The notes below the pieces were generated by a model. That model was given only the letters and a program-made list of their open reading frames with translations. It was not told the origin of the DNA and searched no databases. The position numbers were made by a program, and so were the translations under genes. A DNA stretch of 35,051 bases. Source: Pseudomonadota bacterium. Lineage in GTDB: Bacteria > Pseudomonadota > Gammaproteobacteria > Steroidobacterales > Steroidobacteraceae. The stretch covers positions 1 through 35,051 of the forward strand of contig JAJZLX010000540.1 in NCBI GenBank assembly GCA_021850555.1. The letters run 5' to 3'. This document shows positions 24,195 to 34,056 of the stretch, piece by piece (the first letter of the stretch is position 1; each line of letters opens with the position of its first letter).

Positions 24195-27100
24195 TCACGG
24201 CGTCCTCGCCTCCGCTCTCGCCCGCTCGGCCTGCTCTATGAGCCGGCGCTCCGAAACGGCGATGGCGGTGCGCAGGTCCTGGGCATAAAACGACACGCGC
24301 AGCTCCTCGATCATCCAGCGCAGCAGATCGAGCTCGGGCCGCGCATCGGCGCCGAGGCAATCCGCACGGAGGCTCTGCCACACCAGGACAAAGGGCTTGA
24401 TGCGCGCGGCCAGCTCTGCATCGCGCTTCGCGTCGGCCGGCAGGCGGGCGAGCCGCCGCGCGAGAGCCTTCAAGTAACGCGGCAGGTGGCCGAACCACGG
24501 CTGCGGCGTCGATTCGATGAAATCCGGCGGCAGAAGAGAGGCGAGCTGCGCATTGACGTCTGCAACGACCGCGGCCAGCGACGCAGACCGCGCGGCATCG
24601 AGCGCCACGCGCACCGCTCGCCACTCCTTGAGCACCGCCCTCACCGTGTTCGTCACACGGTCTCCCTCTTCCTCGAGCCTCGCGCGACCCTGGCTCAGCC
24701 GCTCGTGGAAAGACTCCCGGTCGCGCGGCAGCGCCGTCTCCGGCGGCGCAAAACATTCTTGAAAAATGCGCTGCGTCACCGCGTCTGCAAGCGGCTGCGC
24801 CAGTTTGAGCCCACCGCCCGCAAGCACCAGTTCCCGGTCATCCCCCAGCCGCTTTTGCCAGTACTTCACCTGCTGCGGCAGGGCGAGCAGAGCCAGGCGC
24901 GCCACGCCGTTGCGCAACATCCTGTGCGCCGAGCCCGGATCGCGCGCCTCGATCAGCGCCACGCCGCCCCGACGGTCATCGAGCGCCGGAAAGACCGTCA
25001 GCCGCAAGCCGTTCCTTTCCACCTGTCGTGTCTCGGGCAGCTCGCCGAAATCCCACTGGCGGTGCAGCGTGTCCGCCGCCGGGAAAGGACCCGGGGCCGC
25101 CCTCGTGCGCATCTGGCGCCTGAGCGCCGTGATGTCCCGGCCTTCCGCTATCACCTTGTCGCTCTCGTCCACCATCCGAATGTTCATACGCAGGTGATCC
25201 GACAGCGGCAGCGCCGCAAGCTCCGTGGCGCTCACGGGCGTGCCGGTCCGCCGCGAGACCCATTGCGCCAGTCCTGCGTAAAAGCCCGGCAGAGAGCGCT
25301 CGCCGCCCGCGGTCAGCTCCTCGAGCGCCTGCCGAGCGTGCTCGGGCACGGGCACCAGAAGCTTGCGCTGGCTCTTGGGCAACTCCCGCAATACCGCTGT
25401 GATTTTCTCCAACCTCCAGCCCGGCACGAGCCAGGCAAGGCGGTCGGCGTCGAGTGTATCGAGCAGCACATCGGGCACGATGAGCGTGATGCCGTCGTCC
25501 GGCTCCGCCGGCTCGAAGCGATAGCGCAGAGCCAGGCGGTTGGCGCCGACTTCGAGCTCCTCGGGGAACCGGCTCTCCTCGACTTCCGCCGCGTCACGCA
25601 ACATCAGATCCGTCTGCGACATCCGCAGGATCTTCGGGTCGCGACGCTCGGCCTGCGCCCGCCAACGCTCGAAGGCCGTCACGGAGCTGACGCTCTCCGG
25701 AATCCTTGCCGCATAGAACTGCGCCTGCCGCTGCTCGCTGGCAAGAATGTCGCGGCGGCGGACCTTCGCTTCCAGCCGCTCCACGTGCCGGCGCAGCTCG
25801 CGATTGGCCTCGAGGAACGCGCCGCGCACGGCCTCACGCGGCGGTCCCTCCTCCGGATCGATCAGCACTTCGCGGATGAAGATCTCCCGCGCCTCCTTCG
25901 GGGCGACCCGCCCATAGTCGATGCGCCGCTGCGACGCCAGCGTCAGTCCGTAGAGCGAAGTGCTCTCGAGCGCGCCTACGAACCCGCGCCGCTGCACCCA
26001 GTGCGGCTCGCTGTAGCTGTGTTTGAGAAGGTGTCTGGCGGCCCGCTCGATCCATACCGGGTCGACCGCGGCCACCATGCGCGCGTAAAGCCGCGTCGTC
26101 TCGATGAGACTTCCGGCGACGACCCACTTCGGCGGCTTGGCGGCAAGCGCCGTGCCCGGCGCGATCACGAAGCGCATGCCGCGCGGCCCCTCGTACTCGC
26201 GCCGCTCATCGAGCACTCCGATGGAGCCCAAAAAGCCGGTGAGGATGGCCTGGTGCAGCTCGGCATACGCCGCCGGCAGCTGGTTCGGCCGCAGATCGAG
26301 CTCGCGCACACTCCGGGCGAGCTGCGCGTGCAGATCCTGCCACTCGCGCATGCGCAAAAACGACAGGAAATGCTCCCGGCACCATTTGCGCAGCTGATTA
26401 CCCGACAGGGCCTCGGCCTGCTCGCCGAAAGCCCGCCAGAGATTGAGCACCGTGAGGAAATCCGAGCGGGGGTCCGAGAACAGGGCATGCTTCTGATCGG
26501 CCTGGCTCTGCATGTCGGCCGGCCGCTCGCGCGGGTCCTGGGCCTCGAGAAACGCGGCGATGATGAGCATCTCGGCGAGACACCCGAGGCGGGAAGCCGC
26601 TAGCAGCATCCGGCCGAGCCGCGGATCGACCGGCACGGCGGCGATCTGGCGGCCGAGGCGGGTCACCCGCCGATCGCTCATTGCCTCGAGCTCCTCGAGC
26701 AAACGGACCCCGTCGTTGATCAGCCGGGTATCCGGAGGATCGAGGAACGGGAATCGCTCGGGCTCGCCGAGCTCGAGCGCCGCCATGCGCAGGATCACGC
26801 TCGCGAGGTTGGTACGCAGCACTTCCGGCGCCGTGTAGGCCTCACGCCCCTCGAAGTCCTCCTCCGAATACAGACGGATGCAGATCCCTTCGGCCTCGCG
26901 GCCGCAGCGGCCCTTGCGCTGATCGGCGCTCGCCTTGGACACCCGCTCGATGTGCAGGCGCTGCACCTTGCCGCGAGCGCTGTAGCGGCTGATGCGCGCC
27001 AGCCCGGAATCGATGACGTAGCGGATGCCCGGGACGGTGAGGGAAGTCTCGGCGACGTTGGTCGAGAGGATCACGCGCCGCTGCACGTGCTTCTGGAAGA

Positions 27101-27959
27101 TCCGCGCCTGGTCGGCGGCGGAGAGCCGCGCATACAGCGGCAGGATCTCGGTGTGGGCCAGGGCGGCCTTGGCCAGGGCGTCGGCCGCCTCGCGGATATG
27201 CTTCTCCCCGGGCAGGAAGACGAGCGTATCGGCCTCGGCGCCGCGCCCGCCGGCATCGAGCTCGCGCACTGCCGCGACGATGCCCTCCGGGAGCGACAGC
27301 TCCGCGGCGTCTTCGTCTTCGGCGGTGAGGGGGCGATAGCGCACCTCGACCGGATAGCTCCGGCCCGAGACTTCGATGACCGGCGCGCCGCCGAAGAACT
27401 GCGCGAACCTGCCCGGATCGATGGTGGCCGAGGTCACGATGAGCTTCAGATCCGGGCGTCGCGGCACAAGACCCTTCAGCACGCCGAGAAGCAGATCGAT
27501 GTTGAGGCTGCGCTCATGCGCCTCGTCGATGATCAGGGTGTCGTAGCGGCGCAGCTCCCGGTCGCTCTCCAGCTCCTTCAGCAGGATGCCGTCGGTCATC
27601 AGTTTCACGCGGGCACCGGGGCCGGTGCGATCGGTGAAGCGCACCTGGTAGCCCACAGCGCCGCCCACGGTGGTCCCGAGCTCCTCGGCGAGACGGGTCG
27701 CGAGCGCTCGCGCGGCGATACGGCGCGGTTGAGTGTGGCCGATCAGGCCCGCGCTGGCGCGGCCGGCCTCCAGGCACAGTTTCGGCAGCTGGGTGGACTT
27801 TCCCGAGCCGGTCGCGCCGCAGACGATGATGACCGGGTCTCGCGCGAGCGCTTCGAGGATCTCCCGCCGATGGGCGCTGATCGGCAGCGCCGGATCGTAG
27901 TCGAGCCGGATCGGCAGGGCGGGCGTGGGTGTGCGCGATGCGCGGGTGCGGACCTCCAT
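24195..27959 (-). CDS. hrpA: ATP-dependent RNA helicase HrpA
   Basis: HrpA is a DEAH-box helicase. In E. coli it helps mRNA processing and the rescue of stalled ribosomes. The 1254 residues have motif I GATGSGKST (48-56), motif II DEAH (145-148), motif III SAT, STNVAETSLTVPG (motif V) and QRKGRCGRE (motif VI, with Cys where many have Ala). The helicase-associated and OB-fold regions follow, and then the long C-terminal DUF3418-type region. E. coli HrpA (1300 aa) has about 50-80 extra N-terminal residues before motif I. The ATG at 27959 fits a short-N-terminus form. It starts 11 nt after the hpd stop on the same strand, so it is probably co-transcribed with hpd. Its own ribosome site is poor, which agrees with coupling. 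Confidence 0.95.
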   Translation of the reverse strand: MEVRTRASRTPTPALPIRLDYDPALPISAHRREILEALARDPVIIVCGATGSGKSTQLPKLCLEAGRASAGLIGHTQPRRIAARALATRLAEELGTTVGGAVGYQVRFTDRTGPGARVKLMTDGILLKELESDRELRRYDTLIIDEAHERSLNIDLLLGVLKGLVPRRPDLKLIVTSATIDPGRFAQFFGGAPVIEVSGRSYPVEVRYRPLTAEDEDAAELSLPEGIVAAVRELDAGGRGAEADTLVFLPGEKHIREAADALAKAALAHTEILPLYARLSAADQARIFQKHVQRRVILSTNVAETSLTVPGIRYVIDSGLARISRYSARGKVQRLHIERVSKASADQRKGRCGREAEGICIRLYSEEDFEGREAYTAPEVLRTNLASVILRMAALELGEPERFPFLDPPDTRLINDGVRLLEELEAMSDRRVTRLGRQIAAVPVDPRLGRMLLAASRLGCLAEMLIIAAFLEAQDPRERPADMQSQADQKHALFSDPRSDFLTVLNLWRAFGEQAEALSGNQLRKWCREHFLSFLRMREWQDLHAQLARSVRELDLRPNQLPAAYAELHQAILTGFLGSIGVLDERREYEGPRGMRFVIAPGTALAAKPPKWVVAGSLIETTRLYARMVAAVDPVWIERAARHLLKHSYSEPHWVQRRGFVGALESTSLYGLTLASQRRIDYGRVAPKEAREIFIREVLIDPEEGPPREAVRGAFLEANRELRRHVERLEAKVRRRDILASEQRQAQFYAARIPESVSSVTAFERWRAQAERRDPKILRMSQTDLMLRDAAEVEESRFPEELEVGANRLALRYRFEPAEPDDGITLIVPDVLLDTLDADRLAWLVPGWRLEKITAVLRELPKSQRKLLVPVPEHARQALEELTAGGERSLPGFYAGLAQWVSRRTGTPVSATELAALPLSDHLRMNIRMVDESDKVIAEGRDITALRRQMRTRAAPGPFPAADTLHRQWDFGELPETRQVERNGLRLTVFPALDDRRGGVALIEARDPGSAHRMLRNGVARLALLALPQQVKYWQKRLGDDRELVLAGGGLKLAQPLADAVTQRIFQECFAPPETALPRDRESFHERLSQGRARLEEEGDRVTNTVRAVLKEWRAVRVALDAARSASLAAVVADVNAQLASLLPPDFIESTPQPWFGHLPRYLKALARRLARLPADAKRDAELAARIKPFVLVWQSLRADCLGADARPELDLLRWMIEELRVSFYAQDLRTAIAVSERRLIEQAERARAEARTP

Positions 27960-27969
27960 CGGGCGGAGT

Positions 27970-29022
27970 TTAAATCACTCCTCTGCGCATCTGATCGAGC
28001 TCGATCGATTCGAACAGGGCGCGGAAGTTGCCCTCGCCGAAGCCCTCGTTGCCCTTGCGCTGGATGATCTCGAAGAAAATCGGTCCGATCACGTTCGCGG
28101 TGAAGATCTGCAGCAGCAGCCCCTCTCCTTTTTCCGGATTGCCGTCGATCAGGATGCGGCGGCGGCGCAGCTCCTCGAGCGGCTCGCCGTGGCCCGGCAC
28201 CCGCGCCTCGATCCCCTCGTAATAGGTCTCGGGCGTGTCCTGGAAAGCGATGCCATGGCCGCGCAGCACGTCCACCGTGTGATAGATGTCGTCCGTGGCG
28301 AGGGCGATGTGCTGGATGCCCTCGCCGTGGTACTCGCGCAGATACTCCTCGATCTGGCTCTTGTCGTCCTGGGACTCGTTGATGGGGATGCGGATCTTGC
28401 CGCAGGGACTGGTCATCGCGCGCGAGAACAGGCCGGTCTGCTTGCCCTCGATATCGAAGTAGCGGATCTCGCGAAAGTTGAACAGCCTCTCGTAAAAGCC
28501 CGCCCACACGCTCATGTTGCCTCGGTGGACGTTGTGCGTCAGATGATCGATGAGCGTCAGGCCCGCCTCCTGCTTCCCCGCGGGCGGGGGCACCGGGCGA
28601 AAGTCCACGTCGTATATGGAGCGGTCGCCGTAACGGTCGACCAGATAGATGAGCGAGCCGCCGATGCCCTCGATGCACGGGATGTTGAGCTCCATGGGGC
28701 CCGCGTCTTGAGGTCCGGGCTTGGCGCCGAGCCCGAGGGCCCGGCGATACGCGTAGGCAGCGTCCTTGACCCGGAAGGCCATCGCGCAAGCCGAGGGCCC
28801 GTGTGTGCGCGCAAACTGCTGGGCGAAGGAGTCCTGTTCGGCGTTGATGATGAAGTTGATTTCACCCTGGCCGTGGAGCGTCACGTTCTTGGAGCGGTGC
28901 CGGGCCCTGATCGGGAAGCCCATGCGCTCGAACAGGTCGCGCAGCAACTGCGGGTCGGGCGCGGTGTACTCGACAAACTCGAAGCCATCGGTACCCATCG
29001 GATTGCCTGCGGAATGGCTCAT
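27970..29022 (-). CDS. hpd: 4-hydroxyphenylpyruvate dioxygenase
   Basis: HPPD converts 4-hydroxyphenylpyruvate to homogentisate with O2 and Fe(II), the second step of tyrosine catabolism. The 350 residues have the two vicinal-oxygen-chelate halves with iron ligands His 160 (LIDHLTHNV), His 238 (GIQHIALATDD) and Glu 318 (PIFFEIIQRKGNEGFGEGNF). These nearly match Pseudomonas HPPD (161/240/322). The ATG at 29022 is preferred because GGGAGGA stands 5-11 nt before it and because MGTDGFEFVEY follows. The ATG at 29037 would add five residues. A TATAAT and a 16-bp palindrome lie upstream. The pathway ends in fumarate and acetoacetate, and acetoacetate can be used by aacS and the thiolase in this window. 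The other tyrosine genes are not here. Confidence 0.96.
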   Translation of the reverse strand: MSHSAGNPMGTDGFEFVEYTAPDPQLLRDLFERMGFPIRARHRSKNVTLHGQGEINFIINAEQDSFAQQFARTHGPSACAMAFRVKDAAYAYRRALGLGAKPGPQDAGPMELNIPCIEGIGGSLIYLVDRYGDRSIYDVDFRPVPPPAGKQEAGLTLIDHLTHNVHRGNMSVWAGFYERLFNFREIRYFDIEGKQTGLFSRAMTSPCGKIRIPINESQDDKSQIEEYLREYHGEGIQHIALATDDIYHTVDVLRGHGIAFQDTPETYYEGIEARVPGHGEPLEELRRRRILIDGNPEKGEGLLLQIFTANVIGPIFFEIIQRKGNEGFGEGNFRALFESIELDQMRRGVI

Positions 29023-29045
29023 CGGATCCTCCCTCATCGGCGCTT

Positions 29046-29091
29046 CAGTTCTGTGAACTGCGACCACACGGTTGCGATCGCAACCATTATA
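29046..29091 (-). promoter_or_regulatory. hpd promoter with 16-bp palindrome
   Basis: On the minus strand a perfect TATAAT (29091-29086) is followed at once by the perfect palindrome GGTTGCGATCGCAACC (29070-29085), which must cover the start site. Further down the leader lies CAGTTC-TGT-GAACTG (29046-29060). The -35 region near 29109-29115 is poor, as in activated or tightly regulated promoters. Confidence 0.55.
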
Positions 29092-29126
29092 CCTTCTCCA
29101 CATCCGAAGTGCACAGCCGCATCGCG

Positions 29127-29155
29127 CAGACGTACCGCACATAGACAGATATAAT
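29127..29155 (+). promoter_or_regulatory. Glutamate dehydrogenase promoter
   Basis: A perfect TATAAT lies at 29150-29155, with a weak -35 candidate CAGACG (29127-29132) at 17-nt spacing. The -10 box ends 11 nt before the ATG at 29167, so the mRNA leader would be about 5 nt and translation close to leaderless. Confidence 0.5.
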
Positions 29156-29166
29156 CGCGCGCCACC

Positions 29167-32100
29167 ATGCATGCCCCATCCTCGTCGGCCGGCGAGAACC
29201 GGCTACTCCGCAGCATCCCTCCTGCGCGTCTCGCGCTCATCGACCGAATCGCTCGCGTGCGCCTGGCCCAAGGCAGGCCCGAGCTGCGCCAGCAGTTCCT
29301 GCGCAGCTATTTCCGGGGCGTGGGTGAGGAAGACCTCGCCTCACGCGCCCCGGCGGCGCTCGCCAATTCCGCCCGGAGCCACCTCGAGTTCGGCATGGAG
29401 CGCAAGGCGACCCAGTCCCTGGTCCGCGTCTTCAATCCCGACCTGCGCCGCGACGGCTTCGAATCCCCTCACACCATCGTCCAGATCGTCACGGACGACC
29501 GGCCATTCCTCGTGGACTCGGTCGGGCTCATCTTTGGCCGCGCCGGACTCGCCGTCCATCTCGTAGTGCACCCGGTGCTCGACGTGCGCCGCGATCGCCG
29601 CGGACGAATCAGTGGCTTCGGCGCCAACGGAGCGCAGATCCACCGGATTGAGTCCTGGGAGATGTACGAGATCGACCGGCAGACCGACCCGGAGGCGCTG
29701 CGACGGCTGTGCCGCGACATCGAGGCGACGCTCGAGGATGTGCGGGTCTCGGTGGATGACTGGGACCTGATGCGCGACCGGGCCCGCTCCATCGTGGCGG
29801 ACTTGGAGCGCAGCCCCCTGCCCGTGCCGGTCGAGGAGGTCGGCGAAGCGCGCCAGCTGCTCGACTGGATGGAGCAGCGTCACTTCGTCTTCCTCGGCTA
29901 TCGGCAATACCGCCTCGTGCGCGGCGCCCACCAGGATGACCTGAAATCCCAGCCGAGCACGGGGCTCGGGATCCTGAGGCCCCGTGATGGGGAGCGGCCC
30001 ACCACGACGGCGCTCAAGGGCGAGATCCGCGACCGGGCGCGCGAGCCGCAGTTGCTGGTCCTCACGAAGGCCAACTCCGTCGCCACGGTCCACCGCGCCG
30101 AGTACCTCGACTACGTAGGCGTGAAGACGTTCGATGCGAACGGGCATGTCGACGGCGAGCATCGCTTCCTCGGCCTGTGGACCTCGGCAGCCTATCACCG
30201 CAGTCCGCGCGACATCCCGGTGCTGCGTCAGAAGGTCGAGCGGGTCATCCAGTACTTCGGCCTCGACCCGCAGAGCCACGACGGCAAGGCGGTGCTCAAC
30301 GTCCTGGAGACCTATCCGCGCGATGAGCTGTTCCAGGCCAGTACCGAGGACCTGGTGCGCATCTCCCGCGGGGTCGTCAACCTGTACGAGCGGCGCACCG
30401 TGAGGCTGCTCGTGCGGCGCGATCCATATCATCGGTTTTATTCCTGCCTGGTGTACGTGCCCCGCGACCGCTACAACACCGATGTCAGGCAGCGAATCGA
30501 GCAGATCGTGCTCGAGGGCTTCGCGGGCAAATCCGTCGAGAGCCAGGTGCAGATCTCCGGCTCCAACCACGCGCGCGTGCACGTCGTCGTACGCACCGAC
30601 CCGGCGGAGCACCGCAAGGTCGACTTCGCCTCGATCGAGCAGCGGATCGCGCAGGCGACCTTGACGTGGACCGACCATCTGCGGGAGGTGCTGGTCGCGC
30701 GAGCCGGTGAGGCGGCGGGACTTGCACTGGTGAGCCGGTACCGGCACGCGTTCCCTCTGGCCTATCAGGAAGACGTCGTGCCGGCGGACACGCCGACCGA
30801 CATCGAGGATCTGGAAAAGCTGCGTGCACAGCCGCAGACACGCCGCCTCAACCTGCACCGGGCGGCCGGTCAGAGCTCAGCGGGCATGCACTTGAAGATC
30901 GTCAAGCGCGGCGAGCCGGTGCCGATCTCGGACCTGCTGCCCATGCTGGAGAACTTCGGCCTGCGGGTGATCGCCGAACGGCCGTACGAGCTCGCCTGGC
31001 CGGAGGGCGGTGCCGCCTGGATCCAGGACCTGGAGCTCGAGCACCGCGAGGGCCGCGCGATCGATATCGCACGCATCGAAGCGCGATTCAAGGAGGCACT
31101 CACCGCCGGCTGGAACGGCGAGGCGGAGAACGACGGCTTCAACCGCCTGCTGTTCACCGCCGATCTCTCGGCTCGCCAGATCCTGGTGCTGCGCGCCTAC
31201 TGCCGCTATCTGCTGCAGACCGGAGTGCCTTTCAGCCAGGCCTACATGGAGCTCACGCTGGGGGCCAACGCGGCCCTCGCAAACGCGCTGGTCCGCCTCT
31301 TCGAGGCCAGGTTCGATCCGGCGAAGGCGCATCCGACGCGCGCGTCCGGGCAGGCCGCCAAACAACTCGTGACACAGATCCTCGCCGGGCTCGACGCGGT
31401 GGCGAGCCTCGATGAGGACCGGATCCTGCGCGCCTATCTGGGGCTCGTGCAGGCGACGCTGCGGACCAACTTCTACCGTTGCGGCCCGGACGGCGCTCCC
31501 CTGCCGTACCTGTCGTTCAAGCTCGACCCCGCCGCCATTGCCGAGCTGCCGCTGCCGCGACCCAAGTACGAGATCTTCGTCTACAGCCCGCGGATCGAAG
31601 GCGTGCACCTGCGCATGGGGGATGTCGCGCGCGGCGGCATCCGCTGGTCCGACCGGCGCGAGGATTTCCGCACGGAGATCCTGGGCCTCATGAAGGCCCA
31701 GAACGTGAAGAACACGCTGATCGTGCCGGTCGGCGCCAAGGGCGGCTTCGTGCCGAAGCGCCTCCCGCAGGGTCCGCGCGAGGAGGTGCAGGCCGAGGTC
31801 ATCGCCTGCTACCGGATCTTCATCCGCGGCTTGTTGGACCTGACGGACAACATCGTCGCCGGCCACATCGTGCCGCCGCCGCAGGTGATACGCCACGACC
31901 GCGATGATCCGTACCTCGTCGTGGCTGCCGACAAGGGTACCGCGACGTTCTCGGATACCGCCAACGCGCTCGCGGCCGAATACGGCTTCTGGCTCGGCGA
32001 TGCGTTCGCCTCAGGGGGCTCGGCCGGCTACGACCACAAGGGTCTCGCCATCACGGCCCGCGGCGCGTGGGAGTGCGTCAAGCGTCACTTCCGCGAGATC

Positions 32101-34011
32101 GGCACCGATATCCAGAAGACCGACTTCACCGTCGCGGGCATCGGCGACATGTCGGGCGATGTGTTTGGCAACGGCATGCTGCTTTCGCGCCACATCCTTC
32201 TGAAAGCCGCATTCGACCACCGGCACATCTTCCTCGATCCGAATCCCGATCGGGAAGCGAGCTTCACCGAGCGGCAACGCCTCTTCGCCCTGCCGCGCTC
32301 GAGCTGGGACGACTACGACCGCAAGCGCATCTCCAAGGGCGGCGGGGTCTACCCGCGCACCGCCAAGTCGATCGTCCTGTCCGCCGAGGTGCGCTCGATG
32401 TTGCGGCTCGAGAGCCCCACGGCCACACCGACGGAAATCATCCGAGCGATCCTGCGCATGCCGGTGGATCTTCTCTGGAACGGCGGCATCGGTACGTACG
32501 TCAAATCGAGCCGCGAATCGAATGCCGAGGTCGGCGACCGCGCGAACGATGCGCTGCGCGTCAATGGGGGAGAGCTGGGAGCCAAGGTAGCCGGCGAGGG
32601 CGGCAATCTCGGCTTCACCCAGCGCGGCCGCATCGAGTACGCCCTGGCGGGCGGCCGTCTCAACACGGACTTCATCGACAACTCCGCCGGCGTGAACACC
32701 TCGGACGTCGAGGTCAACCTGAAGATCCTGCTGAACCCGCTGGTCCTCGCCGGCAAGCTCTCGACGGCCGACCGCAACCGGCTGCTCGCGCGCATGTCCG
32801 ACGAGGTCTGCACGCTGGTGCTGCACAACAACTATCTTCAGGGCCAGGCGATCAGCACGCTCGAGCAGCAGTCGAGGACCCGCCTGGCGGAATTCCAGCA
32901 CCTGATCCGCCTCCTCGAGCGCTCCGGAGGCCTCAATCGCGCCCTCGAGTTCCTGCCCAGCGACGAGGAGATCGCCGAGCGGCGCAAGGGCGGCGCCGGC
33001 CTCACCCGACCCGAGCTCGCCGTCCTGCTCTCCTACAGCAAGATCTGGCTCAACAACCACCTGCTCGACTCCGACGTGCCCGAGGACCCCTACCTTTCCA
33101 ACGAGCTGGAGCGCTACTTCCCTCCTCCCGTGCGCACGCGCTTCGCCCGGGCCATCGACAAGCACCGGCTGAGGCGCCAGATCATCGCCACGGCCACGAC
33201 CAACAGCCTGATCAACCGCATGGGGCCGACGTTCGTGCTGCGCGCGCAGGAGGATACCGGCGCGGAGCCCGCGCAGATCGCCCGCGCCTATACGGCCGCG
33301 CGCGAGATATTCGAAGTGCGCAAGCTCTGGGCGGAGATCGAGGCGCTCGACAACCACGTGCCGGCCAGAATCCAGTACGCGGCGGATTTCGAGATCAGCC
33401 GCCTGCTGCGCCACGCGACCTACTGGCTGCTCGCCCGCCGCCGCAACCTCAAAGTCGACTCCGCGGTGGCGGAGTTCCGCCGCGGCGCGCACGAGCTCGG
33501 CACGCGAATCACGCAGATCCTGAGCGGCTCGTGGCTCACGCACTTCGAGACCGTGCGCCAGCAGCACCTGGAAGCCGGCCTGCCGGCCTCGCTGGCCGCC
33601 CGGATCGGCGGCCTCGAGGCGCACAACGCCTCGCTCGACGTGATCGAGCTCGCCGCCGGCCGCCGCATCGCCGTGCCCGAGGCCGCGCGGGTGTACTTCG
33701 AGGTCGGCTCGCGCACGGGCCTTGACTGGCTGCTCGAGAGGATCGACAAGCTGTCGGTGGACGGCCCCTGGCAGGCAATCGCCCGCACGGGCCTGCGCGA
33801 TGCGGCGATGCGCATTCACCGCCGGATCGCCGAGCACGTCCTCGCACGCGGCGAGGGTACGGCCGGGGAGCGGGTCGGCGCATGGCAGGAAGCCGCCGGC
33901 CGACGTTTGGTCCACTGGGAGCGGACCTTCGCCGACATGCGCGCGGCCGACGCGGCGGATTTCGCCACGCTCACGGTCGGCGTCGAGTCATTGCGGAAAC
34001 TGGCCGACTGA
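29167..34011 (+). CDS. gdhB: NAD-specific glutamate dehydrogenase, ~180 kDa class
   Basis: This large GDH oxidises glutamate to 2-oxoglutarate and ammonia with NAD, mainly for catabolism of glutamate-family amino acids. The 1614 residues match the bacterial giant GDH class. The N-terminal ~700 residues are regulatory with ACT-like segments (for example TDDRPFLVDSVGLIFGRAGLAVH). The catalytic core lies at about 720-1230 with DVARGGIRWSDRREDFRTEILGLMKAQ, the lysine loop KGGFVPKRLP (about 858), GDMSGDVFGNGML (about 993) and AGEGGNLGFTQRGRIEY (about 1140). A helical C-terminal domain follows. The ATG at 29167 lies close to a TATAAT. A downstream start cannot be excluded, but residues 20-60 already look family-like. 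It is divergent from hpd, with 144 bp between them. Confidence 0.96.
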   Translation: MHAPSSSAGENRLLRSIPPARLALIDRIARVRLAQGRPELRQQFLRSYFRGVGEEDLASRAPAALANSARSHLEFGMERKATQSLVRVFNPDLRRDGFESPHTIVQIVTDDRPFLVDSVGLIFGRAGLAVHLVVHPVLDVRRDRRGRISGFGANGAQIHRIESWEMYEIDRQTDPEALRRLCRDIEATLEDVRVSVDDWDLMRDRARSIVADLERSPLPVPVEEVGEARQLLDWMEQRHFVFLGYRQYRLVRGAHQDDLKSQPSTGLGILRPRDGERPTTTALKGEIRDRAREPQLLVLTKANSVATVHRAEYLDYVGVKTFDANGHVDGEHRFLGLWTSAAYHRSPRDIPVLRQKVERVIQYFGLDPQSHDGKAVLNVLETYPRDELFQASTEDLVRISRGVVNLYERRTVRLLVRRDPYHRFYSCLVYVPRDRYNTDVRQRIEQIVLEGFAGKSVESQVQISGSNHARVHVVVRTDPAEHRKVDFASIEQRIAQATLTWTDHLREVLVARAGEAAGLALVSRYRHAFPLAYQEDVVPADTPTDIEDLEKLRAQPQTRRLNLHRAAGQSSAGMHLKIVKRGEPVPISDLLPMLENFGLRVIAERPYELAWPEGGAAWIQDLELEHREGRAIDIARIEARFKEALTAGWNGEAENDGFNRLLFTADLSARQILVLRAYCRYLLQTGVPFSQAYMELTLGANAALANALVRLFEARFDPAKAHPTRASGQAAKQLVTQILAGLDAVASLDEDRILRAYLGLVQATLRTNFYRCGPDGAPLPYLSFKLDPAAIAELPLPRPKYEIFVYSPRIEGVHLRMGDVARGGIRWSDRREDFRTEILGLMKAQNVKNTLIVPVGAKGGFVPKRLPQGPREEVQAEVIACYRIFIRGLLDLTDNIVAGHIVPPPQVIRHDRDDPYLVVAADKGTATFSDTANALAAEYGFWLGDAFASGGSAGYDHKGLAITARGAWECVKRHFREIGTDIQKTDFTVAGIGDMSGDVFGNGMLLSRHILLKAAFDHRHIFLDPNPDREASFTERQRLFALPRSSWDDYDRKRISKGGGVYPRTAKSIVLSAEVRSMLRLESPTATPTEIIRAILRMPVDLLWNGGIGTYVKSSRESNAEVGDRANDALRVNGGELGAKVAGEGGNLGFTQRGRIEYALAGGRLNTDFIDNSAGVNTSDVEVNLKILLNPLVLAGKLSTADRNRLLARMSDEVCTLVLHNNYLQGQAISTLEQQSRTRLAEFQHLIRLLERSGGLNRALEFLPSDEEIAERRKGGAGLTRPELAVLLSYSKIWLNNHLLDSDVPEDPYLSNELERYFPPPVRTRFARAIDKHRLRRQIIATATTNSLINRMGPTFVLRAQEDTGAEPAQIARAYTAAREIFEVRKLWAEIEALDNHVPARIQYAADFEISRLLRHATYWLLARRRNLKVDSAVAEFRRGAHELGTRITQILSGSWLTHFETVRQQHLEAGLPASLAARIGGLEAHNASLDVIELAAGRRIAVPEAARVYFEVGSRTGLDWLLERIDKLSVDGPWQAIARTGLRDAAMRIHRRIAEHVLARGEGTAGERVGAWQEAAGRRLVHWERTFADMRAADAADFATLTVGVESLRKLAD

Positions 34012-34056
34012 ATGCAGAATCCGGGCTTCTCACGCGCTACGCGCAGCGTTCGACGA

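Noticed and set aside
24486..26603. 705-codon open frame opposite hrpA
   Set aside because: Same reason: long antisense frame rich in Arg, His, Leu and Gln without motifs. HrpA on the other strand is certain.
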